NCBI RefSeq assembly: GCF_003075435.1
Contig: NZ_QCZJ01000003.1
Location: 124,001 to 188,000 of the forward strand
DNA length: 64,000 nucleotides
Reading direction: 5' to 3'
Source: Terrimonas sp.
GTDB lineage: Bacteria; Bacteroidota; Bacteroidia; Chitinophagales; Chitinophagaceae
Below, piece after piece: positions 1 to 7,466 of this stretch. The notes beneath the pieces were generated by a model. It saw only the letters and a program-made list of their open reading frames with translations, was not told the DNA's origin and searched no databases. Positions within the stretch are counted from its first letter, which is position 1. Each line of letters starts with the position of its first letter. The position numbers and the translations under genes are program-made.

Positions 1-1326
1 AAAAGAGTTAAATCGACCGGCACATGGGATGGTGAAATAAATCTAGAAAAAAAAGATGGGCAAAAAATTACAGCCTCTCTTTCCTGGTCGGCTATCTGGG
101 CACCCAATGGCAAAGTCCGGGGCAGTATAACCATTGCAAGAGATGTTACGCCACGTAAACAACTGGAAGAGCAATTGAAAAGATTTAATGCAAAACTTGG
201 CAAGCAGGTAGAAGAAAGAAAGGCTGAAATAAAACATGTAGTTGAGCGGTTGGTATCATCGGAAAAGAAGTACAAGCAATTGTTTGAAAACAATCCGCTG
301 CCTATGATGATGCTTAGCTATCCTGAATTAAATATTATAGATGTTAATGAAGCGGCAATTTTGCAATATGGTTTTACCAAAGAAATGTTTTTAAAAAAGA
401 ATATAAAAGATATACAGGTTAAAGAAGAGTTGTTGGATTTTAAAGATTATATAAAGGAAGATGTTGCCGGTTACCAGGAGGCAGGCGTATGGAAGCACCA
501 TAAAATAGATGAGACTATTATTTTTGTTGAAATATTTGTTCACAGCATGATTATAGACGGGCTAAAAGCAAAGCTTGTATTGGCGCATGATATTACACAA
601 AAAGTAGAAACGGAAAAAAAGCAAACGGAATACCTGGAACAAATACGGATGCTTACAGGATACCTGCAGGAAGTGAGGGAAACAGAGCGGAAAAATATTG
701 CAAGGGAAATACACGATGAACTGGGCCAACAACTTACTGTTTTAAAAATGGAAATTGCCTGGATGATAAAAAAGTTAGAAGTAAATGAGAAAAATGTAGA
801 AGTAAAACTTACGGAGTTACTTGATACCATTGATGGCACAATGACAGCAGTTCGCCGTATCTGCGCAGAACTAAGACCAACAGTATTGGATGATATAGGG
901 CTTGAAGCAGCTATGGAATGGCATATAAAACAATTTCAGCAGGCAACAGGGATAGCAGTGAAGCTACTCAGTACTACCCAGGATTTTCATATTTCTGCGG
1001 ATATTAAAACCGCGCTATTCAGAATTTTTCAGGAATCACTTACTAACATTGCAAGGCATGCAAACGCGAGTGCTGTTCAGGTTGATTTGAGCAAGAAGGA
1101 TGGATTTATAACTTTGATGATAGCGGATAATGGAAGAGGTTTTGATATGGCAATTGCCGATCAAAAGCGTACGCTTGGAATATTAGGTATGAAGGAGAGA
1201 AGCCTGGCACTTGGCGGAGAATATAAAATTAACAGCAAACCCGGAAAAGGAACGGCAATACGAGTGAGCATTCCACTTATGCCATCTGAAGAAAAACTGG
1301 ATATATTAAACAAGAAAACAGGATAG
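1..1326 (+). CDS. PAS-domain sensor histidine kinase, NarX/HisKA_3 type (5' end outside window)
   Basis: The frame is open from base 1, so only the last 441 residues are present. The fragment begins in the tail of one PAS/PAC domain (about residues 1-55). A short coiled linker and a second PAS domain (about 80-205) follow, then the HisKA_3 dimerisation helix with the phospho-acceptor motif AREIHDELGQQL (His at fragment residue 238). An HHE-type ATPase ends the protein, with DNGRGF and GILGMKERSLALGG as its nucleotide-binding loops. No membrane segment is seen in this part. Kinases of this class autophosphorylate on His and pass the phosphate to NarL-type regulators. The next gene, 4 nt downstream on the same strand, is exactly such a regulator, so the two are a cognate pair. 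The signal is unknown because the N-terminus is missing. A TTG at 175 is an internal codon, not the start. Confidence 0.93.
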   Translation, partial: KRVKSTGTWDGEINLEKKDGQKITASLSWSAIWAPNGKVRGSITIARDVTPRKQLEEQLKRFNAKLGKQVEERKAEIKHVVERLVSSEKKYKQLFENNPLPMMMLSYPELNIIDVNEAAILQYGFTKEMFLKKNIKDIQVKEELLDFKDYIKEDVAGYQEAGVWKHHKIDETIIFVEIFVHSMIIDGLKAKLVLAHDITQKVETEKKQTEYLEQIRMLTGYLQEVRETERKNIAREIHDELGQQLTVLKMEIAWMIKKLEVNEKNVEVKLTELLDTIDGTMTAVRRICAELRPTVLDDIGLEAAMEWHIKQFQQATGIAVKLLSTTQDFHISADIKTALFRIFQESLTNIARHANASAVQVDLSKKDGFITLMIADNGRGFDMAIADQKRTLGILGMKERSLALGGEYKINSKPGKGTAIRVSIPLMPSEEKLDILNKKTG

Positions 1327-1330
1327 CAAT

Positions 1331-1963
1331 ATGACGATCAGTATTCTTATCGCAGACGACCATGCTATAGTAAGAAAAGGACTTACACAGTTGATCAAGG
1401 ATGAGTTTCCTAATGCCAATATAGCAGGTGTAGGAGATTCAGAAAGCCTTATGTCGAAAATTACCGAAGAGCATTGGGATATTGTAATATGCGATTTGTC
1501 AATGCCCGGGAGAAGCGGGCTTGATGCCCTGCGGCAGATAAAGCAAATATATCCTTCTATGCCGGTGCTGATTATGAGTATGCATGGCGAAGACCAGTAT
1601 GCATTGCGGGTATTAAAAGCCGGAGCCTCTGGTTACCTGGGAAAAGATAGTATTCATGAAGATATTATAAAAGCTATAAGAACAGTTTTATTGGGCAAAA
1701 GGTTTATAACGCCTGGTGTGGCAGAAAAACTTGCACAGATGTTAGAGGGCGACTTAAACCAGATGCCTCACGAAAGATTATCTGACAGAGAATTTGATGT
1801 ATTTAAACTTTTGGCTGGCGGTAAAGCTGTGTCTGATATTGCCGACCAGCTCTCACTTAGTGTAACAACAGTAAGCACATACCGGGCAAGAATTTTAGAA
1901 AAAATGAATCTGAAATCTAACGCCGACCTTACCCGCTACGCTTTGGATAATAATCTTATATAG
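1331..1963 (+). CDS. NarL/LuxR-family response regulator
   Basis: A 210-residue two-domain regulator. The receiver domain (about 3-120) has the acidic pair D9/D10, phospho-acceptor D55 in VICDLSMPG and the conserved Lys105 in YLGKD. A LuxR-type helix-turn-helix (about 146-208) follows, with LSDREFDVFKLLAGG and the recognition-helix region SVTTVSTYRARILEKM. It lies 4 nt after the histidine kinase and is almost certainly its partner. Length and domain order are normal for the family. Target promoters cannot be read from the sequence. A paralogous receiver-only gene follows at 2076. Confidence 0.95.
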   Translation: MTISILIADDHAIVRKGLTQLIKDEFPNANIAGVGDSESLMSKITEEHWDIVICDLSMPGRSGLDALRQIKQIYPSMPVLIMSMHGEDQYALRVLKAGASGYLGKDSIHEDIIKAIRTVLLGKRFITPGVAEKLAQMLEGDLNQMPHERLSDREFDVFKLLAGGKAVSDIADQLSLSVTTVSTYRARILEKMNLKSNADLTRYALDNNLI

Positions 1964-2075
1964 AAAGCATTTTCTGTGCCCTGTAGTATTTTTACTACAA
2001 GTATTCAGTCTTCCACTCTACATATTTAACTTCTGTACTTAACTAATTTTCTTCCCAGTTTATATGCTGCATAAT

Positions 2076-2450
2076 ATGCTAAAAATTTTAATTGCAGATG
2101 ATCATGAGTTTATTCGAAAAGGGTTAAAACAAATTTTAATTGACGAATTTTCTCCGGTTCATATAGGTGAAGCAGAAGATACAAATAAGCTGCTTGAACT
2201 TGCTTCAATGGAAGAATGGAATATCATTATATCTGATATATCAATGCCGGGAAAAGGAGGACTTGAAGCTCTGGCTATTCTGAAAAAACAACAACCTCAT
2301 ATACCGGTACTGATGTTAAGCATATATCCTAAAGATCAGTATGCAGATAATGTGTTAAGTGCTGGCGCTGCAGGTTATTTAAATAAAGATTCTGCCCCTG
2401 CTGAATTAGTGCAAGCGGTAAAAGCTATTCTTTATGAAGGTACACTGTAA
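2076..2450 (+). CDS. receiver-only response regulator, output domain missing
   Basis: About 124 residues forming a CheY-like receiver and nothing else. It has the acidic pair DD, phospho-acceptor Asp in IIISDISMPGKGG, and the conserved Lys in YLNKDSA. It is clearly a paralogue of the receiver half of the regulator at 1331 (shared IADDH, RKGL, SMPG and AGAxGYLxKDS). It stops right after the last receiver helix (AILYEG), where the paralogue runs on into its DNA-binding domain. Just past the stop another frame reads a string like the paralogue's ITPGVAEKL linker, hinting that a helix-turn-helix was lost by frameshift and deletion. The ATG at 2076 fits the receiver start better than the ATG at 2064. 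It may be a phosphate sink or a decaying gene. A strong terminator follows at 2502. Confidence 0.8.
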   Translation: MLKILIADDHEFIRKGLKQILIDEFSPVHIGEAEDTNKLLELASMEEWNIIISDISMPGKGGLEALAILKKQQPHIPVLMLSIYPKDQYADNVLSAGAAGYLNKDSAPAELVQAVKAILYEGTL

Positions 2451-2501
2451 CGTAAAAAACTTAACTCCGCTGAAACTTGTTTTCGTTATCCCTACACCCA
2501 A

Positions 2502-2536
2502 AAAAACTGGCTATCAATGCAGCCAGTTTTTATTTA
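2502..2536. terminator. bidirectional intrinsic terminator
   Basis: A perfect 11-bp stem (AAAAACTGGCT at 2502-2512 with AGCCAGTTTTT at 2521-2531) around an 8-nt loop, with T-rich flanks on both strands. It lies between the receiver gene (plus) and the LEA-like gene (minus) and can end both. Confidence 0.85.
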
Positions 2537-2541
2537 TAATA

Positions 2542-2850
2542 CTATTTACCTGGTTGTTGGGGTTTGTTATCATCATCAAATTTATCTGTAATCCTGTCCC
2601 AAAGTTTTTTAGCGCCATCTTTCAGGTCATCTAATTTATCTTCAGCTTTATCCTTCCACTCACCGGCTGTTTTCTTCGTGTCTTCCCATATGTCTTCCGC
2701 TTTGTCTTCAACCTTATCCCATACTTTTTCCGCTTCATCTCCTGCTTTTTCTAATTTTTCGCTCGCTTTGCTTTTAAGTTCGTTTGCTTTATCGCTTAAT
2801 TTATCCGTCCAGTCTTTTTGGTCATTTGGATTGGTGTTATTGTCTGCCAT
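2542..2850 (-). CDS. LEA-like / YtxH-like amphipathic helical protein
   Basis: A 102-residue, very charged protein with no membrane segment or signal peptide. Its middle is built of degenerate 11-residue units with Lys, Asp, Glu and Ala in register (for example DKANELKSKASEKLEKAGD and DKVEDKAEDIWEDTKK). This is the pattern of group 3 late-embryogenesis-abundant proteins and similar bacterial stress proteins. Trp recurs at regular points (DWTDKL, KVWDKV, DIWEDT, GEWKDK, KLWDRI). By analogy it would be an intrinsically disordered protein that folds on drying or on membranes, protecting cell contents. That role is inferred from composition only. It stands alone, with a shared terminator at its 3' end. 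Confidence 0.7.
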   Translation of the reverse strand: MADNNTNPNDQKDWTDKLSDKANELKSKASEKLEKAGDEAEKVWDKVEDKAEDIWEDTKKTAGEWKDKAEDKLDDLKDGAKKLWDRITDKFDDDNKPQQPGK

Positions 2851-2980
2851 AGTAACTATATTAAAAGTGAATAATAGAACTAAGATATCAATTTTAATAA
2901 ATGGGTTGCAGGGTTGACCATGTATTATTAAACAAATTGTTGAACTATTAATGAAGATAGCTTTACCATTAAACCTTTCT

Positions 2981-2988
2981 TATTTTTG
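2981..2988 (+). promoter_or_regulatory. Bacteroidota -7 promoter box for cca
   Basis: TATTTTTG matches TAnnTTTG and sits 7 nt before the ATG at 2996. Transcription should start at or next to the start codon, giving a leaderless or nearly leaderless mRNA. This decides the start: the upstream in-frame ATG at 2951 would lie before the promoter. Confidence 0.6.
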
Positions 2989-2995
2989 CAGCCTT

Positions 2996-4414
2996 ATGCT
3001 AATTGATTTTTCAGATAAGGAAAAGCTTGTTTTCAGGAAGATAGCAGAAGCTGCTGCGGAAATTGGCGTTGATTGCTACGTGATTGGTGGCTTTGTTCGT
3101 GATAAAATAATAGGGCGGCAAACCAAAGACGCTGATATTGTTTGTGTGGGAGATGGTATTGCATTGGCTCACCAGGTGGCAAAACAGTTTTCACCTGTGC
3201 CGCATGTGTCTTTTTTTAAGAGTTATGGCACAGCGCATTTTAAAGTAGAGGAGCTTGATATAGAATTTGTAGGCGCCAGGAAAGAAAGCTACAGCTCTCA
3301 TTCCCGTAATCCCGAAGTTGCAGCCGGAACATTGAAAGATGACCAGGACAGGCGGGATTTTACCATTAATGCCTTAGCCGTCAGCCTTAATAAAAAAGAC
3401 TACGGCAGCCTGCTTGATCCCTTTGCCGGGTTAAGCGATATGGAGCAGAAAGTCATTCGCACGCCTCTTGATCCGGATAAAACATTCAGCGATGATCCCT
3501 TAAGGATGATGAGGGGAATTCGGTTTGCTTCTCAATTGCAGTTTGACATTGCCGGAAATACATGGGAAGGTATTAAAAAGAATGCCGGGAGGATATCTAT
3601 TATTTCGCAGGAGCGTATTACAGATGAATTGAATAAAATATTGCTCAGTAAAAAACCATCGGTTGGTTTAGACCTGTTGTATAAAAGCGGGTTGATGAAG
3701 CTCATATTTCCGCAAATGGTTGATCTTGCCGGTGCTGAATACAAAGATGGGAAAGGGCATAAGGACAATTTTTATCATACCCTGCAGGTGGTGGATAATA
3801 TATCTGAACACACTGATGATCTTTGGTTGAGATGGGCTGCCGTTTTGCACGATATAGCAAAACCTGCCACAAAAAAATTTGAGGAGGGGCATGGCTGGAC
3901 TTTTCACGGGCATGAAGTGGTTGGTGCAAGAATGGTTCCGAAAATATTTACCAAAATGCGGTTGCCGCTTGATAATAAAATGCGGTTTGTTCAGAAAATG
4001 GTGGAATTGCATTTGCGTCCTATAAGTCTAACAAAAGAAAATATAACAGACTCGGCCATACGAAGATTATTGTTTGATGCAGGTGATGATATTGATGCCC
4101 TGATGACGCTGTGCAGGGCAGACATCACCTCAAAAAATAAGCAAAAAGTAAAACGTTATCTTGAAAATTTTGAAATGGTTGAACAGCGTTTAAGGGAAGT
4201 GGAAGAAAAAGACAGGATACGTAACTGGCAGCCGCCGATAACCGGTGAAATGATTATGGATATATTTGGCATAACGCCATGTAAAAAAGTAGGCGATATA
4301 AAAAACGCAATTAAAGATGCTATACTGGATGGTGAAATAGAAAACAATTACGAAGCGGCTTATGATTTTATGTTGAAGAAAGCAAAAGCTTTGGAACTGG
4401 AACCGGTAAAATAA
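2996..4414 (+). CDS. cca: CCA tRNA nucleotidyltransferase with HD domain
   Basis: About 472 residues. The N-terminal class II nucleotidyltransferase head has GGFVRD (31-36) and the metal-binding DAD (45-47), followed by RRDFTINALAV and the DPLRMMRGIRFASQL helix typical of tRNA nucleotidyltransferase/poly(A) polymerase enzymes. An HD-type phosphohydrolase domain follows in the second half (LHDIAKP, HGHEVVGARM). The enzyme adds or repairs the 3'-CCA end of tRNA in the cytoplasm; the HD domain in related enzymes hydrolyses phosphodiesters or 2',3'-cyclic phosphates. I chose ATG 2996 because a TAnnTTTG promoter box lies just before it, and ATG 2951 falls upstream of that box. Single-gene unit. 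CCA-adding activity is the likeliest reading, but an A-adding-only enzyme cannot be excluded by eye. Confidence 0.93.
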   Translation: MLIDFSDKEKLVFRKIAEAAAEIGVDCYVIGGFVRDKIIGRQTKDADIVCVGDGIALAHQVAKQFSPVPHVSFFKSYGTAHFKVEELDIEFVGARKESYSSHSRNPEVAAGTLKDDQDRRDFTINALAVSLNKKDYGSLLDPFAGLSDMEQKVIRTPLDPDKTFSDDPLRMMRGIRFASQLQFDIAGNTWEGIKKNAGRISIISQERITDELNKILLSKKPSVGLDLLYKSGLMKLIFPQMVDLAGAEYKDGKGHKDNFYHTLQVVDNISEHTDDLWLRWAAVLHDIAKPATKKFEEGHGWTFHGHEVVGARMVPKIFTKMRLPLDNKMRFVQKMVELHLRPISLTKENITDSAIRRLLFDAGDDIDALMTLCRADITSKNKQKVKRYLENFEMVEQRLREVEEKDRIRNWQPPITGEMIMDIFGITPCKKVGDIKNAIKDAILDGEIENNYEAAYDFMLKKAKALELEPVK

Positions 4415-4840
4415 AAGCAATGCATTTTAATATGTTACAGGAATTATAGGCAACATTTCAATGTAAGAAAATCTCGCAGCAAGATAATATCCCGCCGCTC
4501 TGGCAGCTTAACTGCTTATTGTTTTAAGGCTATAAATACTGCGGTACGCTGCGCCTGTTTGTGTTCAGGTGTTTTTGTTATATGGGGTATGATGATGCAT
4601 TGCCAGCTCAGGAGATAAATTGCTGGAATATTACGGTAGCACCTACAGCCGCAGAGCGGCAACAATATTTGTAGCACTATAGGAGTGCGGGGAGACAGGT
4701 GCAGCGCACCGGAATATTAAATGCCCGGTAGTACAATTGCTATCTCACCCATCTGCGCCTCAATAATATAATTCGTTTATAATCTACAAATATTATGATA
4801 CGCTGTAACTGATGATAAAATCAACTAACTATATTTACAG
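4415..4840. other. non-coding gap with decayed short repeats
   Basis: No convincing gene. The motif (G/C)AATATT followed by GGTAGCAC, TGTAGCAC or GGTAGTAC occurs three times (4625-4642, 4663-4677, 4711-4734). A small hairpin GGTGC-AGC-GCACC sits at 4698-4710. It looks like remnants of a dispersed intergenic repeat rather than an RNA gene. Confidence 0.4.
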
Positions 4841-4848
4841 TATATTTG
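4841..4848 (+). promoter_or_regulatory. -7 promoter box for the PRiA4b-like gene
   Basis: TATATTTG matches TAnnTTTG, 36 nt before ATG 4885. It shows that the open frame extending back to 4846 is not translated there. Confidence 0.5.
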
Positions 4849-4884
4849 ATATCTTATAACAAACTCAACACCAAAACGTTAAAC

Positions 4885-5457
4885 ATGGCAGTTTTAAAAT
4901 TCAGGGTATATTTTGAGGAAGATGACAGTATTTACAGGGACATCGCCATAAAGCATACCCAATCTTTTCTCGACTTTCATTTTGCTATATTGAAAAGTTT
5001 TGAATTTGACAGTAAACACCAGGCTACTTTCTTTCGCAGCAATGATAACTGGCAAAAGGGCCGTGAGATCAGCGTTGAAAAATACGACAAGCTTTATAAG
5101 GTAGCTCCATTAATAATGGCTGATACAACTATAGGCTCAGAAATAAAGAATCCTAACGAGAAGTTTATGTATCTATATGACTTCAGCCGGAACTGGGGAT
5201 TTATGATTGAGCTGATCAACGTATCTAAAGATGAAAATCCCAAACTTAGTTATCCTGCTACTGTGCGCACTGAGGGTATAGCTCCCAGCCAATACGGAAC
5301 AAAAAGTGTTTTAGGCGATCGCTTTGTTGATGTAGAAGAAAAATATGATCTTACCAAAGTAGCAGAAGGGTTCGGTACCGAAGGTGATAGTGATGATGGT
5401 GATGGTGCGGAGGATGATGCAAATGAAGAAGAAGGAACGGGAGAGGAAGAGGTATAG
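4885..5457 (+). CDS. PRiA4b ORF-3-like protein (IS1096 TnpR-like family)
   Basis: About 190 residues, probably cytoplasmic. The body (1-150) resembles the plasmid pRiA4b ORF-3 / IS1096 passenger family: opening FRVYFEEDDSIYRDIAIKHTQSFLDFHFAIL, then a FEFDSKHQATFF strand, and the MYLYDFSRNWGFMIEL stretch equivalent to the family's YxYDFGDxW signature. The tail (about 160-190) is very acidic (Asp, Glu and Gly only in long runs) and probably disordered. The molecular function of the family is not known; members are found both beside mobile elements and as lone chromosomal genes. No transposase is seen here. ATG 4885 is chosen because a promoter box lies at 4841. Confidence 0.75.
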   Translation: MAVLKFRVYFEEDDSIYRDIAIKHTQSFLDFHFAILKSFEFDSKHQATFFRSNDNWQKGREISVEKYDKLYKVAPLIMADTTIGSEIKNPNEKFMYLYDFSRNWGFMIELINVSKDENPKLSYPATVRTEGIAPSQYGTKSVLGDRFVDVEEKYDLTKVAEGFGTEGDSDDGDGAEDDANEEEGTGEEEV

Positions 5458-5557
5458 TTTTGCTGTTGAGCCTATCAGGTTATATGCGTACTTTTCATCA
5501 GGCGAAAGAGAAGAAACGAACTTTTACATCTTGCATTTTTTGGCGTAGCACTGTGGG

Positions 5558-5950
5558 TTAATGAACAATAACTATCCATGTTGCACTCAGCCCGTATTTT
5601 TCCCTGTCTTCGCTTGCCTGTTTAATAACTTCATTAATACATGCTTCATCGTCAGGGAGACAGGTGTAAGTATAATTTGGGCCTGTGATTCCAAAATGCC
5701 GGGCGATGGCGCCACATACACTATTGGCTAATGTCCACGGAAATAATTCAGGGTTCGCAAATGCCGGTCCGTTCTTGATCACATCTTTCCAGAATGCCAG
5801 GGATGAATTAGTGCCGATATGATTTGATATTACGTAAAGCCCTGTTGTATCAGGATCAGCAGGTCTGCCCGGTTCCTTTTCCAGCGTTGCAATAATAGCA
5901 GGCATCGCTTCTTTCTCCTGCTGCGCTCCTATATGTACATGACAGATCAT
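5558..5950 (-). CDS. truncated ketosynthase-like protein (chain-length-factor-like fragment)
   Basis: About 130 residues. The core ISNHIGTNSSLAFW, FPWTLANSVCGAIARHFGITGPNYTYTC resembles the segment of beta-ketoacyl synthases just before the active-site Cys. The rest of the thiolase fold, including the nucleophile elbow and both His, is absent. Such short 'ketoacyl-synt_2-like' proteins accompany ketosynthases in aryl-polyene-type clusters as non-catalytic partners. It is the last gene of the leftward cluster and starts 8 nt after the ketosynthase stop if ATG 5950 is used, or overlaps it by 13 nt from ATG 5971. It probably binds or modulates the ketosynthase encoded upstream. No membrane segment. 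Confidence 0.65.
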   Translation of the reverse strand: MICHVHIGAQQEKEAMPAIIATLEKEPGRPADPDTTGLYVISNHIGTNSSLAFWKDVIKNGPAFANPELFPWTLANSVCGAIARHFGITGPNYTYTCLPDDEACINEVIKQASEDREKYGLSATWIVIVH

Positions 5951-5958
5951 CTTCAAAT

Positions 5959-7101
5959 TTAATACATGCACGAACCAAGTAACAAACTTGCGTTAAGTCC
6001 TCCAAAGGCTGATGCGTTATTTATAACCCAATTAATTTTTTTATGAACAGGTTGGGTAGTACAATCCAGTGCGATATCCGCATCCTGTATTGCATAGCCC
6101 GGCGTGGGAGGAATAGTTTGGGTGGCGATACCTTTTACACATATCGCCAGTTCAAGCGCGGAGGCAGCGCCGAGTGCATGACCGATAGCACCTTTACTGC
6201 CACTGAGCAAAGGCATGTTGGTTCTAAAAATATTTTTTAAGGCAATTGATTCCGCTGCGTCTGATACTCTTGTACCGCTGCCATGTATATTCACCCAATC
6301 TATGTCACCAGCATTAATGCCCGATTTTTTAAATGCTGCATTCATCGCATTAGTCAGACCTCTGCCATCAGGGTGCGGAGATGTGGGATGATATGCATCA
6401 CAGCTTAATCCTAATGCATGCACGGTGGCTAAAGTCATTGCGCCTCTTTTTACCGCATCATCCAGTCTTTCCACAATAAATATAGCCGCACCTTCGCCTA
6501 ACACCATGCCGGTTCTGTTAGCATCAAATGGTTTACAGCCATCAGCCGCCATTGCTCTTGATCTTGTAAACCCTACCATCGCTATTCTTGAAAACGGTTC
6601 CGCACCGCCGGCAATGGCAACATCTATATCGCCTCTTTGTAAAGCAGCCATTGCCGCGCCAACCGCATAGTTACCTGCAGTACAGGCAGTAGATAAAGCC
6701 TGTATCGGCCCAATAACCTGGTAAGTATCAGCAATAGCTTTAGCTATCGAAAAAGTATTGTATGCTTCAGGGTCAATAGGCTCACCTTCTGCCGCTAATT
6801 CGTAAGCCATACTTTCACCCAATGTGCTTCCTAAAAAAATGCCGGTATTTTTTGGTAGCTGAATATTTGATTGGGCTATTGCCTGCTTTGCCGCTTCAAG
6901 CGCCATACAGGCGCCGCGGGTAATTTGCTGTGCTTCAAAATCAGTTACTCTGCACGCGCTGGTATTTCTGTATCCTGCTGCCTCAAGATCGTTAAAATGC
7001 TGTAGTGATGTTTTACTGCTGAGTAAATTATTCCAGAGCACATCTATACCAATACCCAACGGAGAAACAACCCCAACACCTGTAATCACAATAGTATTCA
7101 T
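5959..7101 (-). CDS. beta-ketoacyl-ACP synthase (KAS I/II type)
   Basis: A 380-residue thiolase-fold condensing enzyme. The catalytic residues are in place: Cys140 in ALSTACTAGN, His273 in NIHGSGT, Lys303 and His308 in GSKGAIGHALGAA. The first His motif reads HGSGT rather than the usual HGTGT. It would join an acyl thioester to malonyl-ACP in the cytoplasm. It is about 35 residues shorter than FabF and distinct from the housekeeping fabF at 36662. Its start overlaps the ACP stop by 4 nt (ATGA), so the two are translationally coupled. No ketoreductase, dehydratase or thioesterase is nearby, so a full pathway is not encoded here. The product is unknown. Confidence 0.9.
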   Translation of the reverse strand: MNTIVITGVGVVSPLGIGIDVLWNNLLSSKTSLQHFNDLEAAGYRNTSACRVTDFEAQQITRGACMALEAAKQAIAQSNIQLPKNTGIFLGSTLGESMAYELAAEGEPIDPEAYNTFSIAKAIADTYQVIGPIQALSTACTAGNYAVGAAMAALQRGDIDVAIAGGAEPFSRIAMVGFTRSRAMAADGCKPFDANRTGMVLGEGAAIFIVERLDDAVKRGAMTLATVHALGLSCDAYHPTSPHPDGRGLTNAMNAAFKKSGINAGDIDWVNIHGSGTRVSDAAESIALKNIFRTNMPLLSGSKGAIGHALGAASALELAICVKGIATQTIPPTPGYAIQDADIALDCTTQPVHKKINWVINNASAFGGLNASLLLGSCMY

Positions 7102-7346
7102 ACCACTATCATTTTGCTGTGCAGGTATGCGGCCGTTGCATTTAATGAATACAGTTCCTTTAAATCTTTATCAGGAATAAGTATCTTAAAGGATTGTTCA
7201 ATTCTTGCTACAAATTCTACCAGTTCCAGGGAATCCAGTCCCCAGTCATCCCGGAAATTATCTGCATTACCAATGGCGGCAGATATTTGCGGCTTTACAT
7301 CGTATAGTGTGGTACGTAATTGTGCTATTATTTCATTTTGTTCCAT
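7098..7346 (-). CDS. acyl carrier protein of the 5.5-11.4 kb cluster
   Basis: An 82-residue carrier protein with the phosphopantetheine site GLDSLELVEF (Ser39). It is more divergent than the housekeeping AcpP at 36388 and shares only the helix II signature and the acidic character. It overlaps the following ketosynthase gene by 4 nt, so the pair is surely made together. A long-loop hairpin (7365-7466) separates it from the peptidase gene upstream and could weaken or break transcription between them. It should carry the acyl chain extended by the adjacent ketosynthase. Whether an acyl group is then passed to a protein or lipid is not shown by the sequence. Confidence 0.9.
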   Translation of the reverse strand: MEQNEIIAQLRTTLYDVKPQISAAIGNADNFRDDWGLDSLELVEFVARIEQSFKILIPDKDLKELYSLNATAAYLHSKMIVV

Positions 7347-7364
7347 AGTTGTTGTTTTGCTGTG

Positions 7365-7466
7365 AGCTATCAGCTATCAGCCTTCAGCGATTACTGTATG
7401 CTTACTATTCATTCCCGTTTTTTCCACTGCTAACTGCTAACTCCTGAAAACTGATAGCTGATAGCT
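7365..7466. repeat. long-loop inverted repeat, AGCTATCAGC family
   Basis: AGCTATCAGCTATCAG (7365-7380) and its exact complement CTGATAGCTGATAGCT (7451-7466) form a 16-bp stem with a 70-nt loop. The loop contains the echo GCTAACTGCTAACT. The right arm runs into the stop codon of the peptidase gene. Related structures lie at 22241-22341 and 49224-49331. Confidence 0.7.

Noticed and set aside
2434-2634. 66-codon frame after the receiver gene
   Set aside because: It crosses a strong terminator and overlaps the LEA-like gene; only its first codons resemble a lost linker.
4415-4840. Possible structured RNA or tRNA-like region
   Set aside because: No cloverleaf, CCA end or long stem; only short degenerate repeats.
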